From Pseudoxanthomonas winnipegensis (GTDB taxonomy: Bacteria; Pseudomonadota; Gammaproteobacteria; Xanthomonadales; Xanthomonadaceae), in contig NZ_SHMH01000006.1 of NCBI RefSeq assembly GCF_004283755.1, positions 186,001-250,000 of the forward strand: a DNA stretch of 64,000 nt. The letters run 5' to 3'. Of the stretch, positions 1 through 8,782 are shown in pieces (position 1 is the stretch's first letter; every line of letters starts with the position of its first letter). The notes beneath the pieces are model-generated. The model worked only from the letters and a program-made list of their open reading frames with translations, made no database searches and was not told the origin of the DNA. Both the position numbers and the translations under genes were made by a program.

Positions 1-1
1 G

Positions 2-991
2 CTGCCCGACCCGGAGCTGTTCCTTTACCAGTACGTCCGCAAGGAAGCCTTGCTGTCCTCGCAGATCGAAGGCACGCAGTCTTCGCTCTCGGACCTGCTG
101 CTGTTCGAAGTGGACGCACCGCCGGGTGTGCCCATCGACGATGTCGAGGAAGTCTCCAACTACGTGGCGGCGCTCAACCACGGCCTGCGCCGCATGCGCG
201 AGGACGACTTTCCGCTGTCGTTGCGCTTGATCCGCGAAATGCACGCGCTGCTGCTCAAGGGTGGGCGTGGCGCCGGCAAGCAGCCGGGCGAATTTCGTAA
301 AGGTCAGGTCTGGGTCGGAGGCAGCTCGCCTGCGTTGGCCCATTTCGTCCCGCCACCGCCGGAAGTGCTACCTGAGGTCCTGTCCGCGCTTGAGCGATTC
401 CTGCATGCGCCGCCCGGACAGATGCCGCCGTTGGTCAAGGCAGCGCTGGCGCACGTGCAGTTCGAGACCATTCACCCCTTCAGCGACGGCAACGGGCGGC
501 TCGGTCGCCTGTTGATTACGCTGATCCTGTGCAACGAGGGCGTGCTTCGAGACCCTAGCCTGTACCTGAGCCTATACTTCAAGCGCCGCCGCGCCGACTA
601 CTACGATCGACTCAACGCGGTGCGCGCGAGCGGTGACTGGGAAGGCTGGCTGGGATTCTTCCTCGACGGCGTGGCCGAAACCGCGCAGCAGGCCGTGGAC
701 ACCGCGCAGCGCCTGCTGGCGCTGCTGGCCCGCGACCGGGCCCGCATCGCCGCCCTGGGCCAGCGCGCCGGCAATGTCGGCCTGGTGTTCGAGCAGTTCG
801 CTCGGCGCGTGGTGCTTACCGTGCCCCAGGTCGCCCCGCGGCTGGCGCTGAGTCGCCCGACCATCCGCGCGGCGGTACGCGCGCTGGAAGACCTGGAGAT
901 CGTCAACGAGTTGACCGGACAGCAACGCCACCGCGTTTTCGCCTACCAGCGCTACCTGGACATCCTCAGCGAAGGCGCACAGCCCTTGTGA
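2..991 (+). CDS. Fic family protein with C-terminal winged helix, 5'-truncated by the window edge
   Basis: The reading frame is open from base 2 to the TGA at 989-991, so the start lies outside the window; the TTG at base 50 is probably internal. The Fic core motif HPFSDGNGRLGR is intact at about 481-516, including the catalytic His and the Gly/Asn/Arg that bind ATP. Proteins of this family transfer AMP, or another phosphate-containing moiety, to a target hydroxyl. Near the N-terminus the sequence SSQIEG fits the class II inhibitory-helix pattern (S/T)xxxE(G/N), so the enzyme is probably autoinhibited. The last roughly 60 residues read as a winged helix (ALSRPTIRAAVRALEDL), typical of stand-alone Fic proteins that may regulate themselves. 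The target is unknown. No antitoxin gene lies downstream. Confidence 0.9.
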   Translation: MPDPELFLYQYVRKEALLSSQIEGTQSSLSDLLLFEVDAPPGVPIDDVEEVSNYVAALNHGLRRMREDDFPLSLRLIREMHALLLKGGRGAGKQPGEFRKGQVWVGGSSPALAHFVPPPPEVLPEVLSALERFLHAPPGQMPPLVKAALAHVQFETIHPFSDGNGRLGRLLITLILCNEGVLRDPSLYLSLYFKRRRADYYDRLNAVRASGDWEGWLGFFLDGVAETAQQAVDTAQRLLALLARDRARIAALGQRAGNVGLVFEQFARRVVLTVPQVAPRLALSRPTIRAAVRALEDLEIVNELTGQQRHRVFAYQRYLDILSEGAQPL

Positions 992-1081
992 GCGCACCGA
1001 GCGCCTGTCGTTGAGCCACCACGACCTCCGCAATCGAATGCCTGGCAGCTCGCTGCCCGCACCTGCGCAACGCTGCCGCGC

Positions 1082-1822
1082 TTACTGCGCGCCGCAGCAC
1101 TTCTTGTACTTCTTCCCGCTGCCGCAGGTGCAGGGGTCGTTGCGGCCGGGGGCGGTGTCGCGGCGGATGGGGGTGCGCGGGGTCAGGGCGTCGACGCGGT
1201 GGTGGTTGAGGTCGGCCAGCATGCCCGGCAGGCTGGCCACGATCGCCAGCCGTTCCTGATAGCCGATCGGCGTGCCCGGCGCGCTCGGGTCGTCGGGGTT
1301 GATCGCCTCGCCGCTGGCCAGGCGATCGAGCTGGTCGAAGATCTCCTCGATCCATTCGTTCTCGTCCAGCCACTGGTCCCATTCGGCCTCGCGCAGCTCC
1401 ACGGCGGTGAAGAAGCCCAGCGCCCAGTCGTGGCCGACGTCCAGTTCGTCCTCGTGCAGGGCCTCCTCGCCGGTCAGCTCCGGGTCCTCGGGCAGCCACA
1501 GCAGCGGCGCGAGGTGGTCGGGCAGGCTGTCCTCGTCGTGGCGGGTGCGTGCGCTGGCCATGTTCCAGTGGCCCATCAGCAGGGTCTGGACCTGCGCCGC
1601 GGCCTCCGCGTCGTCCCAGCGCGGCACCTTGCCGCCCCAGACTACCGGTTGCCATTCCTCCACGGGCACCGTGGACGGCGAAACGGCCAGCGCCGACAGG
1701 AAGCCGTCCAGCGCCTCCAGATTGAAGCCCTTGAAGGGCACCGCGCGCTGGTCGAGCAGGTCGGACAGCTGCTCGATCTGGGCGTCGTCGAGGTAGGCGG
1801 GAGGAGCGGTGGGGGTGGACAT
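1082..1822 (-). CDS. YecA/UPF0149 family protein with C-terminal SEC-C zinc motif
   Basis: This is a 246-residue protein, rich in acidic residues and Trp through its N-terminal two thirds, as in the UPF0149/YgfB-YecA fold. It ends in a SEC-C metal-binding motif, with Cys-x-Cys followed by Lys-Lys-Cys-Cys in the last 20 residues. SEC-C tails bind zinc and, in SecA and YecA, contact the ribosome or SecB. YecA is cytoplasmic and associates with ribosomes and nascent chains. The ATG at 1822 gives the family's usual length. The gene runs opposite to its neighbours and stands alone. Confidence 0.85.
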   Translation of the reverse strand: MSTPTAPPAYLDDAQIEQLSDLLDQRAVPFKGFNLEALDGFLSALAVSPSTVPVEEWQPVVWGGKVPRWDDAEAAAQVQTLLMGHWNMASARTRHDEDSLPDHLAPLLWLPEDPELTGEEALHEDELDVGHDWALGFFTAVELREAEWDQWLDENEWIEEIFDQLDRLASGEAINPDDPSAPGTPIGYQERLAIVASLPGMLADLNHHRVDALTPRTPIRRDTAPGRNDPCTCGSGKKYKKCCGAQ

Positions 1823-1904
1823 GGCGGAGGCGGCACAGGGTCGGTGAGGAGGCGCATGGTAGAGCGCATCGGGGACGCGCGTGTCGTGGCGCGGGGCCGG
1901 CCGC

Positions 1905-1910
1905 TACAAT
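1905..1910 (+). promoter_or_regulatory. Putative -10 box (TACAAT) upstream of oleB
   Basis: TACAAT matches the sigma-70 -10 consensus at five of six positions and lies about 30 nt before the preferred GTG start of oleB. No convincing -35 is visible. The same TACAAT/GACAAT box recurs upstream of several other genes in this window. Confidence 0.35.
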
Positions 1911-1940
1911 GCGCACCCGCAAACGCCCCTCAAGACCCGC

Positions 1941-2897
1941 GTGCGCTTCCCCGATTACGACTTCAGCAGCCACCGCTTCGAGGTGCGCCCCGGCATCGGC
2001 CTGCACTACCTGGACGAGGGCCCGCGCGAGGGCGAAGTCGTGGTCATGCTGCACGGCAATCCGTCGTGGAGCTATTACTGGCGCCATCTGGTGGCGGGCC
2101 TGCGCGATCGCTATCGCTGCATCGTGCCCGACCATGTGGGCATGGGCCTGAGCGACAAGCCCGACGACGGCGGCGGGTTGCGCCATCCGCACGGCAGGCC
2201 CGATGCGCACGGCCGCCCGCCGGCCTACGACTACACCCTGCAATCGCGCGTGGACGACCTGCAGGCGCTGCTGCGGCATGCCGGCATCGACGATGCCACG
2301 CCGGTGACGCTGGCGGTGCACGACTGGGGCGGCATGATCGGCTTCGGCTGGGCGCTGGCGCATGCGGCGCAGGTCCGGCGGCTGGTGATCACCAACACGG
2401 CCGCGTTCCCGCTGCCGGCGGCCAAGGCGATGCCGTGGCAGATCGCGCTGGGGCGCGACGCGCTGTTCGGCGCATTTCTCATCCGCGCGTTCAACGCCTT
2501 CTCCAGCGGCGCCTCGCGCGTGGGCGTGGAGAGGAAGATGCCTCCCGACGTGCGTCGGGCGTATGTGGCGCCGTACGACAGCTGGGCGCACCGCATCTCG
2601 ACCGTGCGCTTCATGCAAGACATCCCGCTCTCGCCGGCCGATCGCGCCTGGCCCTTGCTGGAGGCCGCCGGACGTGCGCTGCCGTCTTTCGCCGATCGGC
2701 CTGCCTTCATCGGCTGGGGGCTGCGGGACTTCGTGTTCGACCGGCATTTCCTCGATGGCTTCCGCAAGGCGCTGCCGGAGGCGCAGCTGGTCGCCTTCGA
2801 GGATGCCGGCCACTACGTGCTGGAAGACAAGCACGCGGTGCTGGTGCCGCAGATCCGCGCCTTCCTCGATGCGCATCCGGTGACGGGACTCGCCTAG
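1941..2897 (+). CDS. oleB: OleB, haloalkane-dehalogenase-like alpha/beta hydrolase (beta-lactone decarboxylase)
   Basis: This alpha/beta hydrolase has the oxyanion-hole sequence HGNPSWSYYWR, a nucleophile elbow VHDWGG whose nucleophile is Asp (as in haloalkane dehalogenases and OleB, not Ser), and the catalytic His in DAGHYVLED near the C-terminus. In the ole pathway OleB decarboxylates the beta-lactone made by OleC to a cis-olefin. Its assignment rests on close similarity to the dehalogenase family plus the presence of oleC and oleD 1.5 kb downstream. The frame is open from a GTG at 1881, but the GTG at 1941 is preferred because a TACAAT box lies between the two. A Gly/His/Pro-rich stretch of about 20 residues after GLSDKP looks like a loop insertion. 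Expected to be a membrane-associated cytoplasmic partner of OleC. Confidence 0.82.
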   Translation: MRFPDYDFSSHRFEVRPGIGLHYLDEGPREGEVVVMLHGNPSWSYYWRHLVAGLRDRYRCIVPDHVGMGLSDKPDDGGGLRHPHGRPDAHGRPPAYDYTLQSRVDDLQALLRHAGIDDATPVTLAVHDWGGMIGFGWALAHAAQVRRLVITNTAAFPLPAAKAMPWQIALGRDALFGAFLIRAFNAFSSGASRVGVERKMPPDVRRAYVAPYDSWAHRISTVRFMQDIPLSPADRAWPLLEAAGRALPSFADRPAFIGWGLRDFVFDRHFLDGFRKALPEAQLVAFEDAGHYVLEDKHAVLVPQIRAFLDAHPVTGLA

Positions 2898-2908
2898 CGG
2901 TGCGCTCG

Positions 2909-2976
2909 GTGGGAGCCGCCACGGCGGCGATGGGGCTCCACCGGTAAGGCCCCATCGCCGCCGTGGCGGCTCCCAC
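2909..2976. repeat. Dispersed GTGGGAGCC inverted-repeat element (copy 1)
   Basis: A 68-nt element bounded by GTGGGAGCC and GGCTCCCAC folds into a near-perfect long stem around a central CGGTAAGG. It sits between oleB and the convergent YkgJ-type gene. Related elements are at 13570-13638 and 20314-20381, with a short version at 59570-59595. The intergenic position suggests a REP-like element or a bidirectional terminator. Confidence 0.75.
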
Positions 2977-2995
2977 CCACAAGGCTGAGGTTTCC

Positions 2996-3376
2996 TCAGT
3001 CCGCGGGCAGCGGATTGCGCTCGATGTCGCTGACGCCGATCCAGTCGGCTTCGGTCAGCGCATGCAGGCCGTGCGCCAGCCGCGACTTATCGCATTGCGC
3101 GCTGCGCTGGCCGAACTCCAGCGACGCCGGCACCGCCGCGCATACCGAGGGGCGCCGATCGTGGATAGTGCAGCGGCTGTAGCGGCCGATGTCCGCGTCC
3201 AGCGCGATGCAGCGCGGATGGCTTTGCGAGGTGCCGCGCATGACGCGCTCGTGGGTGCGCAGGGAGTCGGTCAGTTCGACGGGGACGTGTCCGCCCAGGG
3301 TCGGCTCGGCCTCGCTCCAGTGGAAGCTCACGCGGAAATAGGCGCAGCAGGCGCCGCAGCTGAGGCAGGGATGCAT
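2996..3376 (-). CDS. YkgJ family cysteine-cluster protein
   Basis: This 126-residue protein opens with a dense cysteine cluster (C-x2-C-x2-CC within residues 4-11) and has further Cys residues in HPRCIALD, SRCTIHD, PSVCAAV and SAQCDKS. That is the pattern of the YkgJ/Fe-Zn-chelating cysteine cluster family, predicted to bind zinc or an iron-sulfur cluster. Its biochemical role is not established. The frame stays open upstream, but the ATG at 3376 places the cluster at the N-terminus as in relatives. It lies between oleB and oleC but on the opposite strand, so it is probably not part of the ole pathway. Confidence 0.85.
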   Translation of the reverse strand: MHPCLSCGACCAYFRVSFHWSEAEPTLGGHVPVELTDSLRTHERVMRGTSQSHPRCIALDADIGRYSRCTIHDRRPSVCAAVPASLEFGQRSAQCDKSRLAHGLHALTEADWIGVSDIERNPLPAD

Positions 3377-3462
3377 GGGGGCTGCCGGGCGGCGCGCGGC
3401 GAGGTCGGACAAGGGCGCGGATTCTGCCCGAACCGCCGGCGCGCGCAAGCGCTGCGCTTGGC

Positions 3463-4275
3463 TCAGGCGGGCGGCACCCGGCCCTTCACCGCCCAGGCAA
3501 GCGCTGCGTAGGCACGCGGGCCGTCCGCCTCGCCGTCCAGATAGGCCGCGCGCATCGCCGCTTCCAGCCTTGCGCGCGCGGCCGCGTCGAGGCCACTCAC
3601 GTAGGCGGCGCCGGGGCCGTCCTTGCCCAGGTACGGGCTCCAGTAGTCCTCGAAGTCGGCGAAGGCCATGCGGATGCCGACCTGCGTCTGCTCGACCTCG
3701 ACCAGGCCGGCCTCCCGCCAGGCGGTGGCCAGCTCGCCCGGCCGCGTCATCGGCCGGGTGAAGTTGCGGGCGCGCTGCTGCGCCGCGCCCGGGTCCAGGG
3801 CGGCGGCGGTGTCGAAGAACATCCGGCCGGCGACGAAGCCGCCGCGGGCGTCCCACACGGCCGCCGCCACCGTCGCGCCGGGTCGGGCGACGCGCACCAT
3901 CTGCGCAACGGCTTGCGCGGGCCGCGGGACGAAGTGCAGCACCAGCAGCGACAGCACCCGGTCGAACACGCCGTCCCGATACGGCAGGGCGCAGGCGTCG
4001 CCGACGGCAAGGGCCGGGCGCGGCGGCGGTAGATGGCGGTGCGCGTGGGCGACATAGGCAGGGGTGAGGTCGACCGCATGGACCTCGCAGGACGCCTCGC
4101 GGGCGAGCAACTGCGCCGACAGCGCGCCGGTGCCGCAGCCGACGTCCAGCACCCGTTCGCGCGCGCCGGTCCCGGCGAAGTCGAGGAAGGGCAGCGCGAG
4201 CTGGCGGCTCCAGCGGCCCATGTTGCGCTCGTAGCCTGCGCCTTCCGCCGCGGTGTAGGTGGTCGATGCGTGCAT
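3463..4275 (-). CDS. Class I SAM-dependent methyltransferase
   Basis: This 270-residue protein carries the SAM-binding motif [10 protein letters not shown] near residue 45, an acidic motif II (HAVDLTP) and a motif IV/V region ending [10 protein letters not shown], so it is a Methyltransf_11/25-type class I fold. The substrate cannot be read from sequence. It has no signal peptide or membrane segment and should be cytoplasmic. The ATG at 4275 was chosen because it leaves a normal N-terminal cap before motif I. It is read away from oleC, with about 130 nt between the two starts, and toward the YkgJ gene on the same strand. Confidence 0.85.
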   Translation of the reverse strand: MHASTTYTAAEGAGYERNMGRWSRQLALPFLDFAGTGARERVLDVGCGTGALSAQLLAREASCEVHAVDLTPAYVAHAHRHLPPPRPALAVGDACALPYRDGVFDRVLSLLVLHFVPRPAQAVAQMVRVARPGATVAAAVWDARGGFVAGRMFFDTAAALDPGAAQQRARNFTRPMTRPGELATAWREAGLVEVEQTQVGIRMAFADFEDYWSPYLGKDGPGAAYVSGLDAAARARLEAAMRAAYLDGEADGPRAYAALAWAVKGRVPPA

Positions 4276-4392
4276 CGTCGGTCTACCGCGAAGGGGGCGC
4301 CCGCGGCCATTGTGGGCAGACGCCCGGCCGTGCGCCATGGGCTGCCGCGATCCGCGCGCAGCGGCGACGGCGTGCGCGGCAGCGCCATCGGC

Positions 4393-4398
4393 GACAAT
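4393..4398 (+). promoter_or_regulatory. Putative -10 box (GACAAT) six bases before the oleC ATG
   Basis: GACAAT is followed by exactly six bases (GGCGCG) and then ATG. The same 15-base arrangement precedes truC at 13711. If it is a -10 element, transcription would begin at or next to the start codon and the message would be leaderless. No ribosome-binding site is visible before either gene. Confidence 0.4.
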
Positions 4399-4404
4399 GG
4401 CGCG

Positions 4405-6051
4405 ATGACCACCGTCTGCAACATTGCCGCACGGCTGCCCGAACTGGCGCGCGAGCGCCCCGACCAGATCGCGCTGCGCTGCCCGGGCCGCGGCGGGCGC
4501 TACGACATCGCACTGACCTATGCGCAGCTGGACGCGCGCAGCGACGCCATCGCCGCGGGCCTGGCCCGGCACGGCATCGGCCGGGGCACGCGCACGGTGG
4601 TGATGGTGCGGCCCTCGCCGGCGTTCTTCCTGCTGATGTTCGCGCTGTTCAAGGCCGGCGCGGTGCCGGTGCTGGTCGACCCGGGCATCGACCGGCGCGC
4701 GCTGAAGCAGTGCCTGGACGAGGCGCAGCCGCAAGGCTTCATCGGCATCCCCCTGGCGCAGGCCGCGCGCCTGCTGCTGGGCTGGGCGCGCAGCGCGACC
4801 CGGATCGTCACCGTCGGCCCCAGGCTGGGCTGGGGCGGCGTCACCCTTGCCCAGGTCGAGCGCGACGGCGCCGGCGCCGGCCCACAGCTGGCCGCCACCG
4901 ACGGCGAGGACGTGGCCGGCATCCTGTTCACCAGCGGCTCGACCGGCGTGCCCAAGGGCGTGGTGTACCGGCACCGGCATTTCGTCGGCCAGATCGAGCT
5001 GCTGGGCAAGGCGTTCGGCATGGTGCCCGGCGGCGTGGACCTGCCGACCTTTCCGCCGTTCGCGCTGTTCGATCCGGCGCTGGGCCTGACCAGCGTCATC
5101 CCGGACATGGACCCCACGCGCCCGGCCAAGGCCGACCCGGCCAAGCTGCACGCGGCCATCCGCCGCTTCGGCGTGACCCAGCTGTTCGGTTCGCCGGCGC
5201 TGATGCGGGTGCTGGCCGAGTACGGCCATCCGCTGCCGACGGTGAAGCGCGTGACCTCCGCCGGCGCGCCGGTGCCGCCGGACATCGTGGAAAAGATCCG
5301 CGCGCTGCTGCCGGACGATGGCCAGTTCTGGACGCCCTACGGCGCCACCGAGTGCCTGCCGGTCGCGGTGATCGAAGGTCGCGAACTGGACGCCACCCGC
5401 CAGGCCACCGAGGCCGGCGCCGGCACCTGCGTCGGTCGCCCGGTCGAGCCCAACCTGGTGCGCATCATCGCCATCGACGATGCGGCCATTCCCGAGTGGC
5501 ACGGCGTGCGCGAACTCCCGCCTGGCCAGGTCGGCGAGATCACCGTCGCCGGCCCGACCGCCACCGACAGCTACTTCAACCGCGACGCCGCCACGCGCAG
5601 CGCCAAGATCCGCGAGACGCTGGCCGACGGCGGCACGCGCGTGGTGCATCGCATGGGCGATGTCGGCTACTTCGATGCCGAGGGCCGTCTGTGGTTCTGC
5701 GGCCGCAAGACCCAGCGCGTGGAAACCGCCGGCGGGCCGCTCTACACCGAGCAGGCCGAACCGGTGTTCAACGTGCACGGCGAGGTGCGCCGCACCGCGC
5801 TGGTCGGCGTCGGGACACCGGGCGCGCAGGTGCCGGTGCTGTGTTTCGAACTGCTGCCGGGCGTTTCGCCGCAGCGCGCCGATGCCATTGCCGCCGACCT
5901 GCGCGCCAGCGCCCAGCGCCACGCGCATCTGCGCGGCATCGCCACCTTCCTGCGCCATCCGGGATTTCCGGTGGACATCCGCCACAACGCCAAGATCGGC
6001 CGCGAGAAGCTGGCGATCTGGGCCGCCGAACAAGGAGCGATACCCGCATGA
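4405..6051 (+). CDS. oleC: OleC, AMP-forming beta-lactone synthetase
   Basis: This is a 548-residue ANL-superfamily enzyme. The ATP-binding P-loop [14 protein letters not shown] lies near residue 175, the adenylate motif YGATECLP near 310, and the hinge [18 protein letters not shown] near 415. OleC uses ATP to cyclise the 2-alkyl-3-hydroxyalkanoic acid made by OleA and OleD into a cis-beta-lactone. The frame is open upstream to 4033, but the ATG at 4405 matches the family N-terminus. Its TGA overlaps the oleD ATG as ATGA, so the two genes are translationally coupled. A C-terminal stretch [13 protein letters not shown] carries the conserved lysine near the end of the ANL small domain. Confidence 0.92.
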   Translation: MTTVCNIAARLPELARERPDQIALRCPGRGGRYDIALTYAQLDARSDAIAAGLARHGIGRGTRTVVMVRPSPAFFLLMFALFKAGAVPVLVDPGIDRRALKQCLDEAQPQGFIGIPLAQAARLLLGWARSATRIVTVGPRLGWGGVTLAQVERDGAGAGPQLAATDGEDVAGILFTSGSTGVPKGVVYRHRHFVGQIELLGKAFGMVPGGVDLPTFPPFALFDPALGLTSVIPDMDPTRPAKADPAKLHAAIRRFGVTQLFGSPALMRVLAEYGHPLPTVKRVTSAGAPVPPDIVEKIRALLPDDGQFWTPYGATECLPVAVIEGRELDATRQATEAGAGTCVGRPVEPNLVRIIAIDDAAIPEWHGVRELPPGQVGEITVAGPTATDSYFNRDAATRSAKIRETLADGGTRVVHRMGDVGYFDAEGRLWFCGRKTQRVETAGGPLYTEQAEPVFNVHGEVRRTALVGVGTPGAQVPVLCFELLPGVSPQRADAIAADLRASAQRHAHLRGIATFLRHPGFPVDIRHNAKIGREKLAIWAAEQGAIPA

Positions 6052-7046
6052 AGCTGCTGGTCACCGGAGGTGGTGGATTCCTCGGCCAAGCGCTGTGCCG
6101 CGGCCTGCTCGAACGCGGGCACGAGGTCATCAGCTTCCAGCGCGGGCATTACCCGGCGCTGGCGGCGATGGGCGTGGGCCAGATCCAGGGCGACCTGGCC
6201 GATGCGCATGCGGTCCGCCACGCGGTGGCTGGCGTCGATGCGGTCTTCCACAACGCGGCCAAGGCCGGCGCCTGGGGCAGTTACGACAGCTATCACCAGG
6301 CCAACGTGGTCGGCACCGACAACGTCATCGCCGCCTGCCGCACGCACGGCACCTCGCGGCTGGTGTACACCTCCACGCCCAGCGTCACCCATCGCGCGAC
6401 CCATCCGGTCGAAGGCCTGAGCGCCGACGAGGTGCCTTACGGCGAGGACTTCCAGGCGCCTTACGCGGCCACCAAGGCCATCGCCGAGCAGCGCGTGCTG
6501 GCGGCCAACGACGCCTCGCTGGCCACCATCGCGCTGCGTCCGCGCCTGATCTGGGGGCCGGGCGATCACCAGATCCTGCCGCGTCTGGTCGAACGCGCGC
6601 GCAGCGGCCGCCTGCGCCTGATCGGCGACGGCATGAACAAGGTCGACACCACCTACATCGACAATGCCGCGCAGGCGCATCTGGACGCGTTCGATCACCT
6701 GGCGCCGGGCGCGGTCTGCGCCGGCAAGGCGTACTTCATCTCCAACGGCGAGCCCTGGCCGATGCGCGAGGTCCTGAACGCGCTGCTGGCCGCCACTAGC
6801 ACGCCGCCGGTGCGCAAGTCGCTCTCGTTCAAGACCGCCTACCGCATCGGCGCGACCTGCGAGGTGCTGTGGAAGGCGCTGCCGCTGAAGGGCGAACCGC
6901 CGCTGACCCGCTTCCTGGCCGAACAGCTGTGCACGCCGCACTGGTACAGCATGGAGCCGGCGCGGCGCGACTTCGGCTACGTGCCGCGCGTGTCGATGAC
7001 CGAGGGCCTGGCCCGCCTGAAGAGCGCGTGGAGCGAATCCGGCTGA
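6048..7046 (+). CDS. oleD: OleD, NADPH-dependent 2-alkyl-3-oxoalkanoate reductase
   Basis: This is a 332-residue extended short-chain dehydrogenase. The Rossmann motif TGGGGFLG is at residues 6-13, the catalytic Ser/Thr sits in VYTSTPSV, and YAATK supplies the catalytic Tyr and Lys. OleD reduces the beta-keto acid made by OleA before OleC closes the lactone. The start overlaps the oleC stop by four bases. The C-terminal half has hydrophobic and aromatic stretches, consistent with the long-chain substrates of this family. OleA, the thiolase that starts the pathway, is not in the window. Confidence 0.92.
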   Translation: MKLLVTGGGGFLGQALCRGLLERGHEVISFQRGHYPALAAMGVGQIQGDLADAHAVRHAVAGVDAVFHNAAKAGAWGSYDSYHQANVVGTDNVIAACRTHGTSRLVYTSTPSVTHRATHPVEGLSADEVPYGEDFQAPYAATKAIAEQRVLAANDASLATIALRPRLIWGPGDHQILPRLVERARSGRLRLIGDGMNKVDTTYIDNAAQAHLDAFDHLAPGAVCAGKAYFISNGEPWPMREVLNALLAATSTPPVRKSLSFKTAYRIGATCEVLWKALPLKGEPPLTRFLAEQLCTPHWYSMEPARRDFGYVPRVSMTEGLARLKSAWSESG

Positions 7047-7122
7047 ATCCTCACGCGGCCGCGATGCGCCAGGCCACAGGCTGGTCGCACGCCGATCCGG
7101 CGCGCCACAAGGAATCACCGCC

Positions 7123-7278
7123 GTGCTTCATTACGCCATCGTCTTTCTGGTCATTGCGCTGATCGCCGGCGTGCTGGGTTTCAGCGGCATCGCCGGAACC
7201 GCCTCCAGCATCGCCTGGGTCCTGTTCGTGGTGTTCCTGATCCTGGCCGTGATCTCGTTCTTCCGCAAAAAAGCGTAG
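7123..7278 (+). CDS. Small DUF1328-type membrane protein
   Basis: This 51-residue ORF starts with GTG, has an AAGGA ribosome-binding site nine bases upstream, and ends in a Lys-rich tail (FFRKKA). Two hydrophobic segments (residues 3-20 and 29-47) are separated by [10 protein letters not shown], the typical DUF1328/YtjA arrangement. These are small inner-membrane proteins, often stress-induced, with no settled biochemical function. It follows oleD on the same strand by 76 bases and may be cotranscribed, but there is no reason to link it to olefin synthesis. Confidence 0.85.
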   Translation: MLHYAIVFLVIALIAGVLGFSGIAGTASSIAWVLFVVFLILAVISFFRKKA

Positions 7279-7287
7279 GCGACCGCG

Positions 7288-7761
7288 TCAGAGCGGGCAG
7301 GCGAAATAGCCGACCCGCTTGCCGCTGGGCAGATCGGCCTGGCCGACCTGCTCGAAGCCCAGTCGCTGGTGGAAGGCGACCGAGCCGGGATTGGGCGGGT
7401 CCAGATTGATCTCGCACACCAGGCGCGTCTGCCCTTGCAGGCGCGCCTGGTGCTTCAACGCCTCATACAGTGCACCGGCCAGGCCGCGGCCCTGCGCGTG
7501 TTCGGCCACCACGACCCGGTCGATGTAGACGAAGCGCTCGAAGCGCGCCGACAACCAGGCGAAGTTCGGATTGTCGTAGGCCGCGTCCTGTTCCAGCGCG
7601 ATCAGCAAGGCATCGGCCTGGCCGCAGGTCCGGGCGAAGCAGGCCATCCCGATCAGTTGCGCGAACTGTCCCGGCGTCTGCCAGGACAGCGCCGCGGCAT
7701 GGGCGTTGTTGAGCGCCAGCAGGGCCGGCAGATCGGTCGGGGCAACGTCTCGCAGTGGCAT
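7288..7761 (-). CDS. GNAT family N-acetyltransferase
   Basis: This protein of about 157 residues has a GNAT fold: the acetyl-CoA-binding loop is VVVAEHAQGRGLAGALYE near residue 85, followed by VCEINLDPPNPGSVAFHQRLGF, the usual motif B. It is expected to acetylate an amine; the substrate is unknown. The frame stays open for a further 70 codons upstream, but that extension has no family character. The ATG at 7761 is preferred, and a GTG at 7773 is possible. It converges on the DUF1328 gene. Confidence 0.85.
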   Translation of the reverse strand: MPLRDVAPTDLPALLALNNAHAAALSWQTPGQFAQLIGMACFARTCGQADALLIALEQDAAYDNPNFAWLSARFERFVYIDRVVVAEHAQGRGLAGALYEALKHQARLQGQTRLVCEINLDPPNPGSVAFHQRLGFEQVGQADLPSGKRVGYFACPL

Positions 7762-7773
7762 GGCCTCGCTCAC

Positions 7774-8139
7774 TTGCACAGCCCCGTGCTGCGAAGCTCG
7801 CCGTTGGCGCATGCAAAGCGCTGAAATGCCAAGACGCGTGAGGCCCAAATGCCTCCGAAGCACTTTTTCACGTGCGCATTGCCCATCGATCGTTCCACTG
7901 CTGCTCGGGGGGCGCACAGCATGGCCCTGGCGGCTGGCCGCTGCACAGCCTTGGGCATGGGAAGCTGAAGTCACTCAGCTGGGAAGTCCTGCTGAGGGTC
8001 AGGTTTCGTGTGGCTTGCCTGTCTTGAGTTGCGCGTCAGGGCGGGTGCGTCGGCCCTGCCTCGGCCTCGCATCGCTTCCATTTCATCTCGAATGCTCCGG
8101 TAACCCTTGTTCCCGCACGGGCCGTGCGCATCCCCCGGT
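7774..8139. other. Intergenic region without a recognised gene
   Basis: About 370 bases separate the divergent GNAT gene and ubiJ. Both strands hold open frames that are only extensions of the flanking genes. I see no repeat, RNA gene or clear promoter except the TAGAAT box just before ubiJ. Confidence 0.5.
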
Positions 8140-8145
8140 TAGAAT
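8140..8145 (+). promoter_or_regulatory. Putative -10 box (TAGAAT) seven bases before the ubiJ ATG
   Basis: TAGAAT matches the -10 consensus at five of six positions and ends seven bases before the ATG at 8153. A second in-frame ATG at 8144 overlaps the box and would then be too early, which supports the downstream start. Confidence 0.35.
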
Positions 8146-8152
8146 GCCCGCC

Positions 8153-8782
8153 ATGTCGCCCACCCCCTTCGATGCCCTCAAACCGCTGGCCGGCCGCGCG
8201 CTGGAAGCCGCGCTCAACCGTGCCGTCGCGCTCGACCCGGACACGCGCGATGCGCTGGCGCCGCTGGCCGGCCGACGCATCGCCATCGCGCTGGATTCCC
8301 CGCCGCTGGCGCTGGAGATCGCCGTGGAGGCCCAGCGCCTGCACGTGGGGCCGGTCGATCCGGCCAGCGAGCCGGACCTGGCCGTGCGCAGCACGCTGGG
8401 CGGCCTGCTGGGCCAGCTGCCGTTCCTGCGCCGCGACGATGCCGCGCCGGTGGGCAAGCTGCGCGTGTCCGGCGATGCCGACCTGGCGCGGCGCCTGCAG
8501 ACGCTGGCCAAGCGCTTCGACCCGGACTGGGCGCAGCCGCTGGTGAGCGTATTCGGCCCGGTGCTGGGCGTGCAGATCGCCGGCGCGCTGCGCACCACCC
8601 TGCTGCGTCTGCGCGAGACCGGCAGCGAGCTGGCCGGCAGCGCCGTTGAGTTCGTCACCGAGGAATCGCGCGACGTGGTCGCCAAGGCCGAGCTGGAAGC
8701 CTTCCACGATGAGGTCGACGGCCTACGCGACGATGTCGAGCGCCTGGCCGCGCGCCTGTCGCGCCTGGCGGCGCGCGCATGA
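8153..8782 (+). CDS. ubiJ: UbiJ-like ubiquinone biosynthesis accessory protein (SCP2 domain)
   Basis: This 209-residue protein has an SCP2-like lipid-binding domain (residues 5-115, including [17 protein letters not shown]) and a C-terminal coiled coil (about 165-205, alternating Glu/Asp and Arg/Leu), the usual UbiJ architecture. UbiJ organises the soluble Ubi complex that carries out the late ring modifications of ubiquinone. Its last bases overlap the ubiB start as ATGA, which reproduces the enterobacterial ubiJ-ubiB order; ubiE is not adjacent here. Confidence 0.82.
   Translation: MSPTPFDALKPLAGRALEAALNRAVALDPDTRDALAPLAGRRIAIALDSPPLALEIAVEAQRLHVGPVDPASEPDLAVRSTLGGLLGQLPFLRRDDAAPVGKLRVSGDADLARRLQTLAKRFDPDWAQPLVSVFGPVLGVQIAGALRTTLLRLRETGSELAGSAVEFVTEESRDVVAKAELEAFHDEVDGLRDDVERLAARLSRLAARA

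Noticed and set aside
966-2876. A 636-codon open frame on the minus strand
   Set aside because: It overlaps oleB and the SEC-C gene and encodes only Arg/Pro/Gly/His-rich sequence without family motifs, a typical antisense shadow in GC-rich DNA.
4266-7046. A 926-codon plus-strand frame across oleC and oleD
   Set aside because: It is the +1 shadow of oleC that happens to join the oleD frame; the first two thirds are low-complexity Arg/Gly/Ala text, and oleC in the other frame has all ANL motifs.
7706-8152. A 149-residue N-terminal extension of UbiJ
   Set aside because: The extension has no domain character and overlaps the divergent GNAT gene; UbiJ homology starts at 8153.
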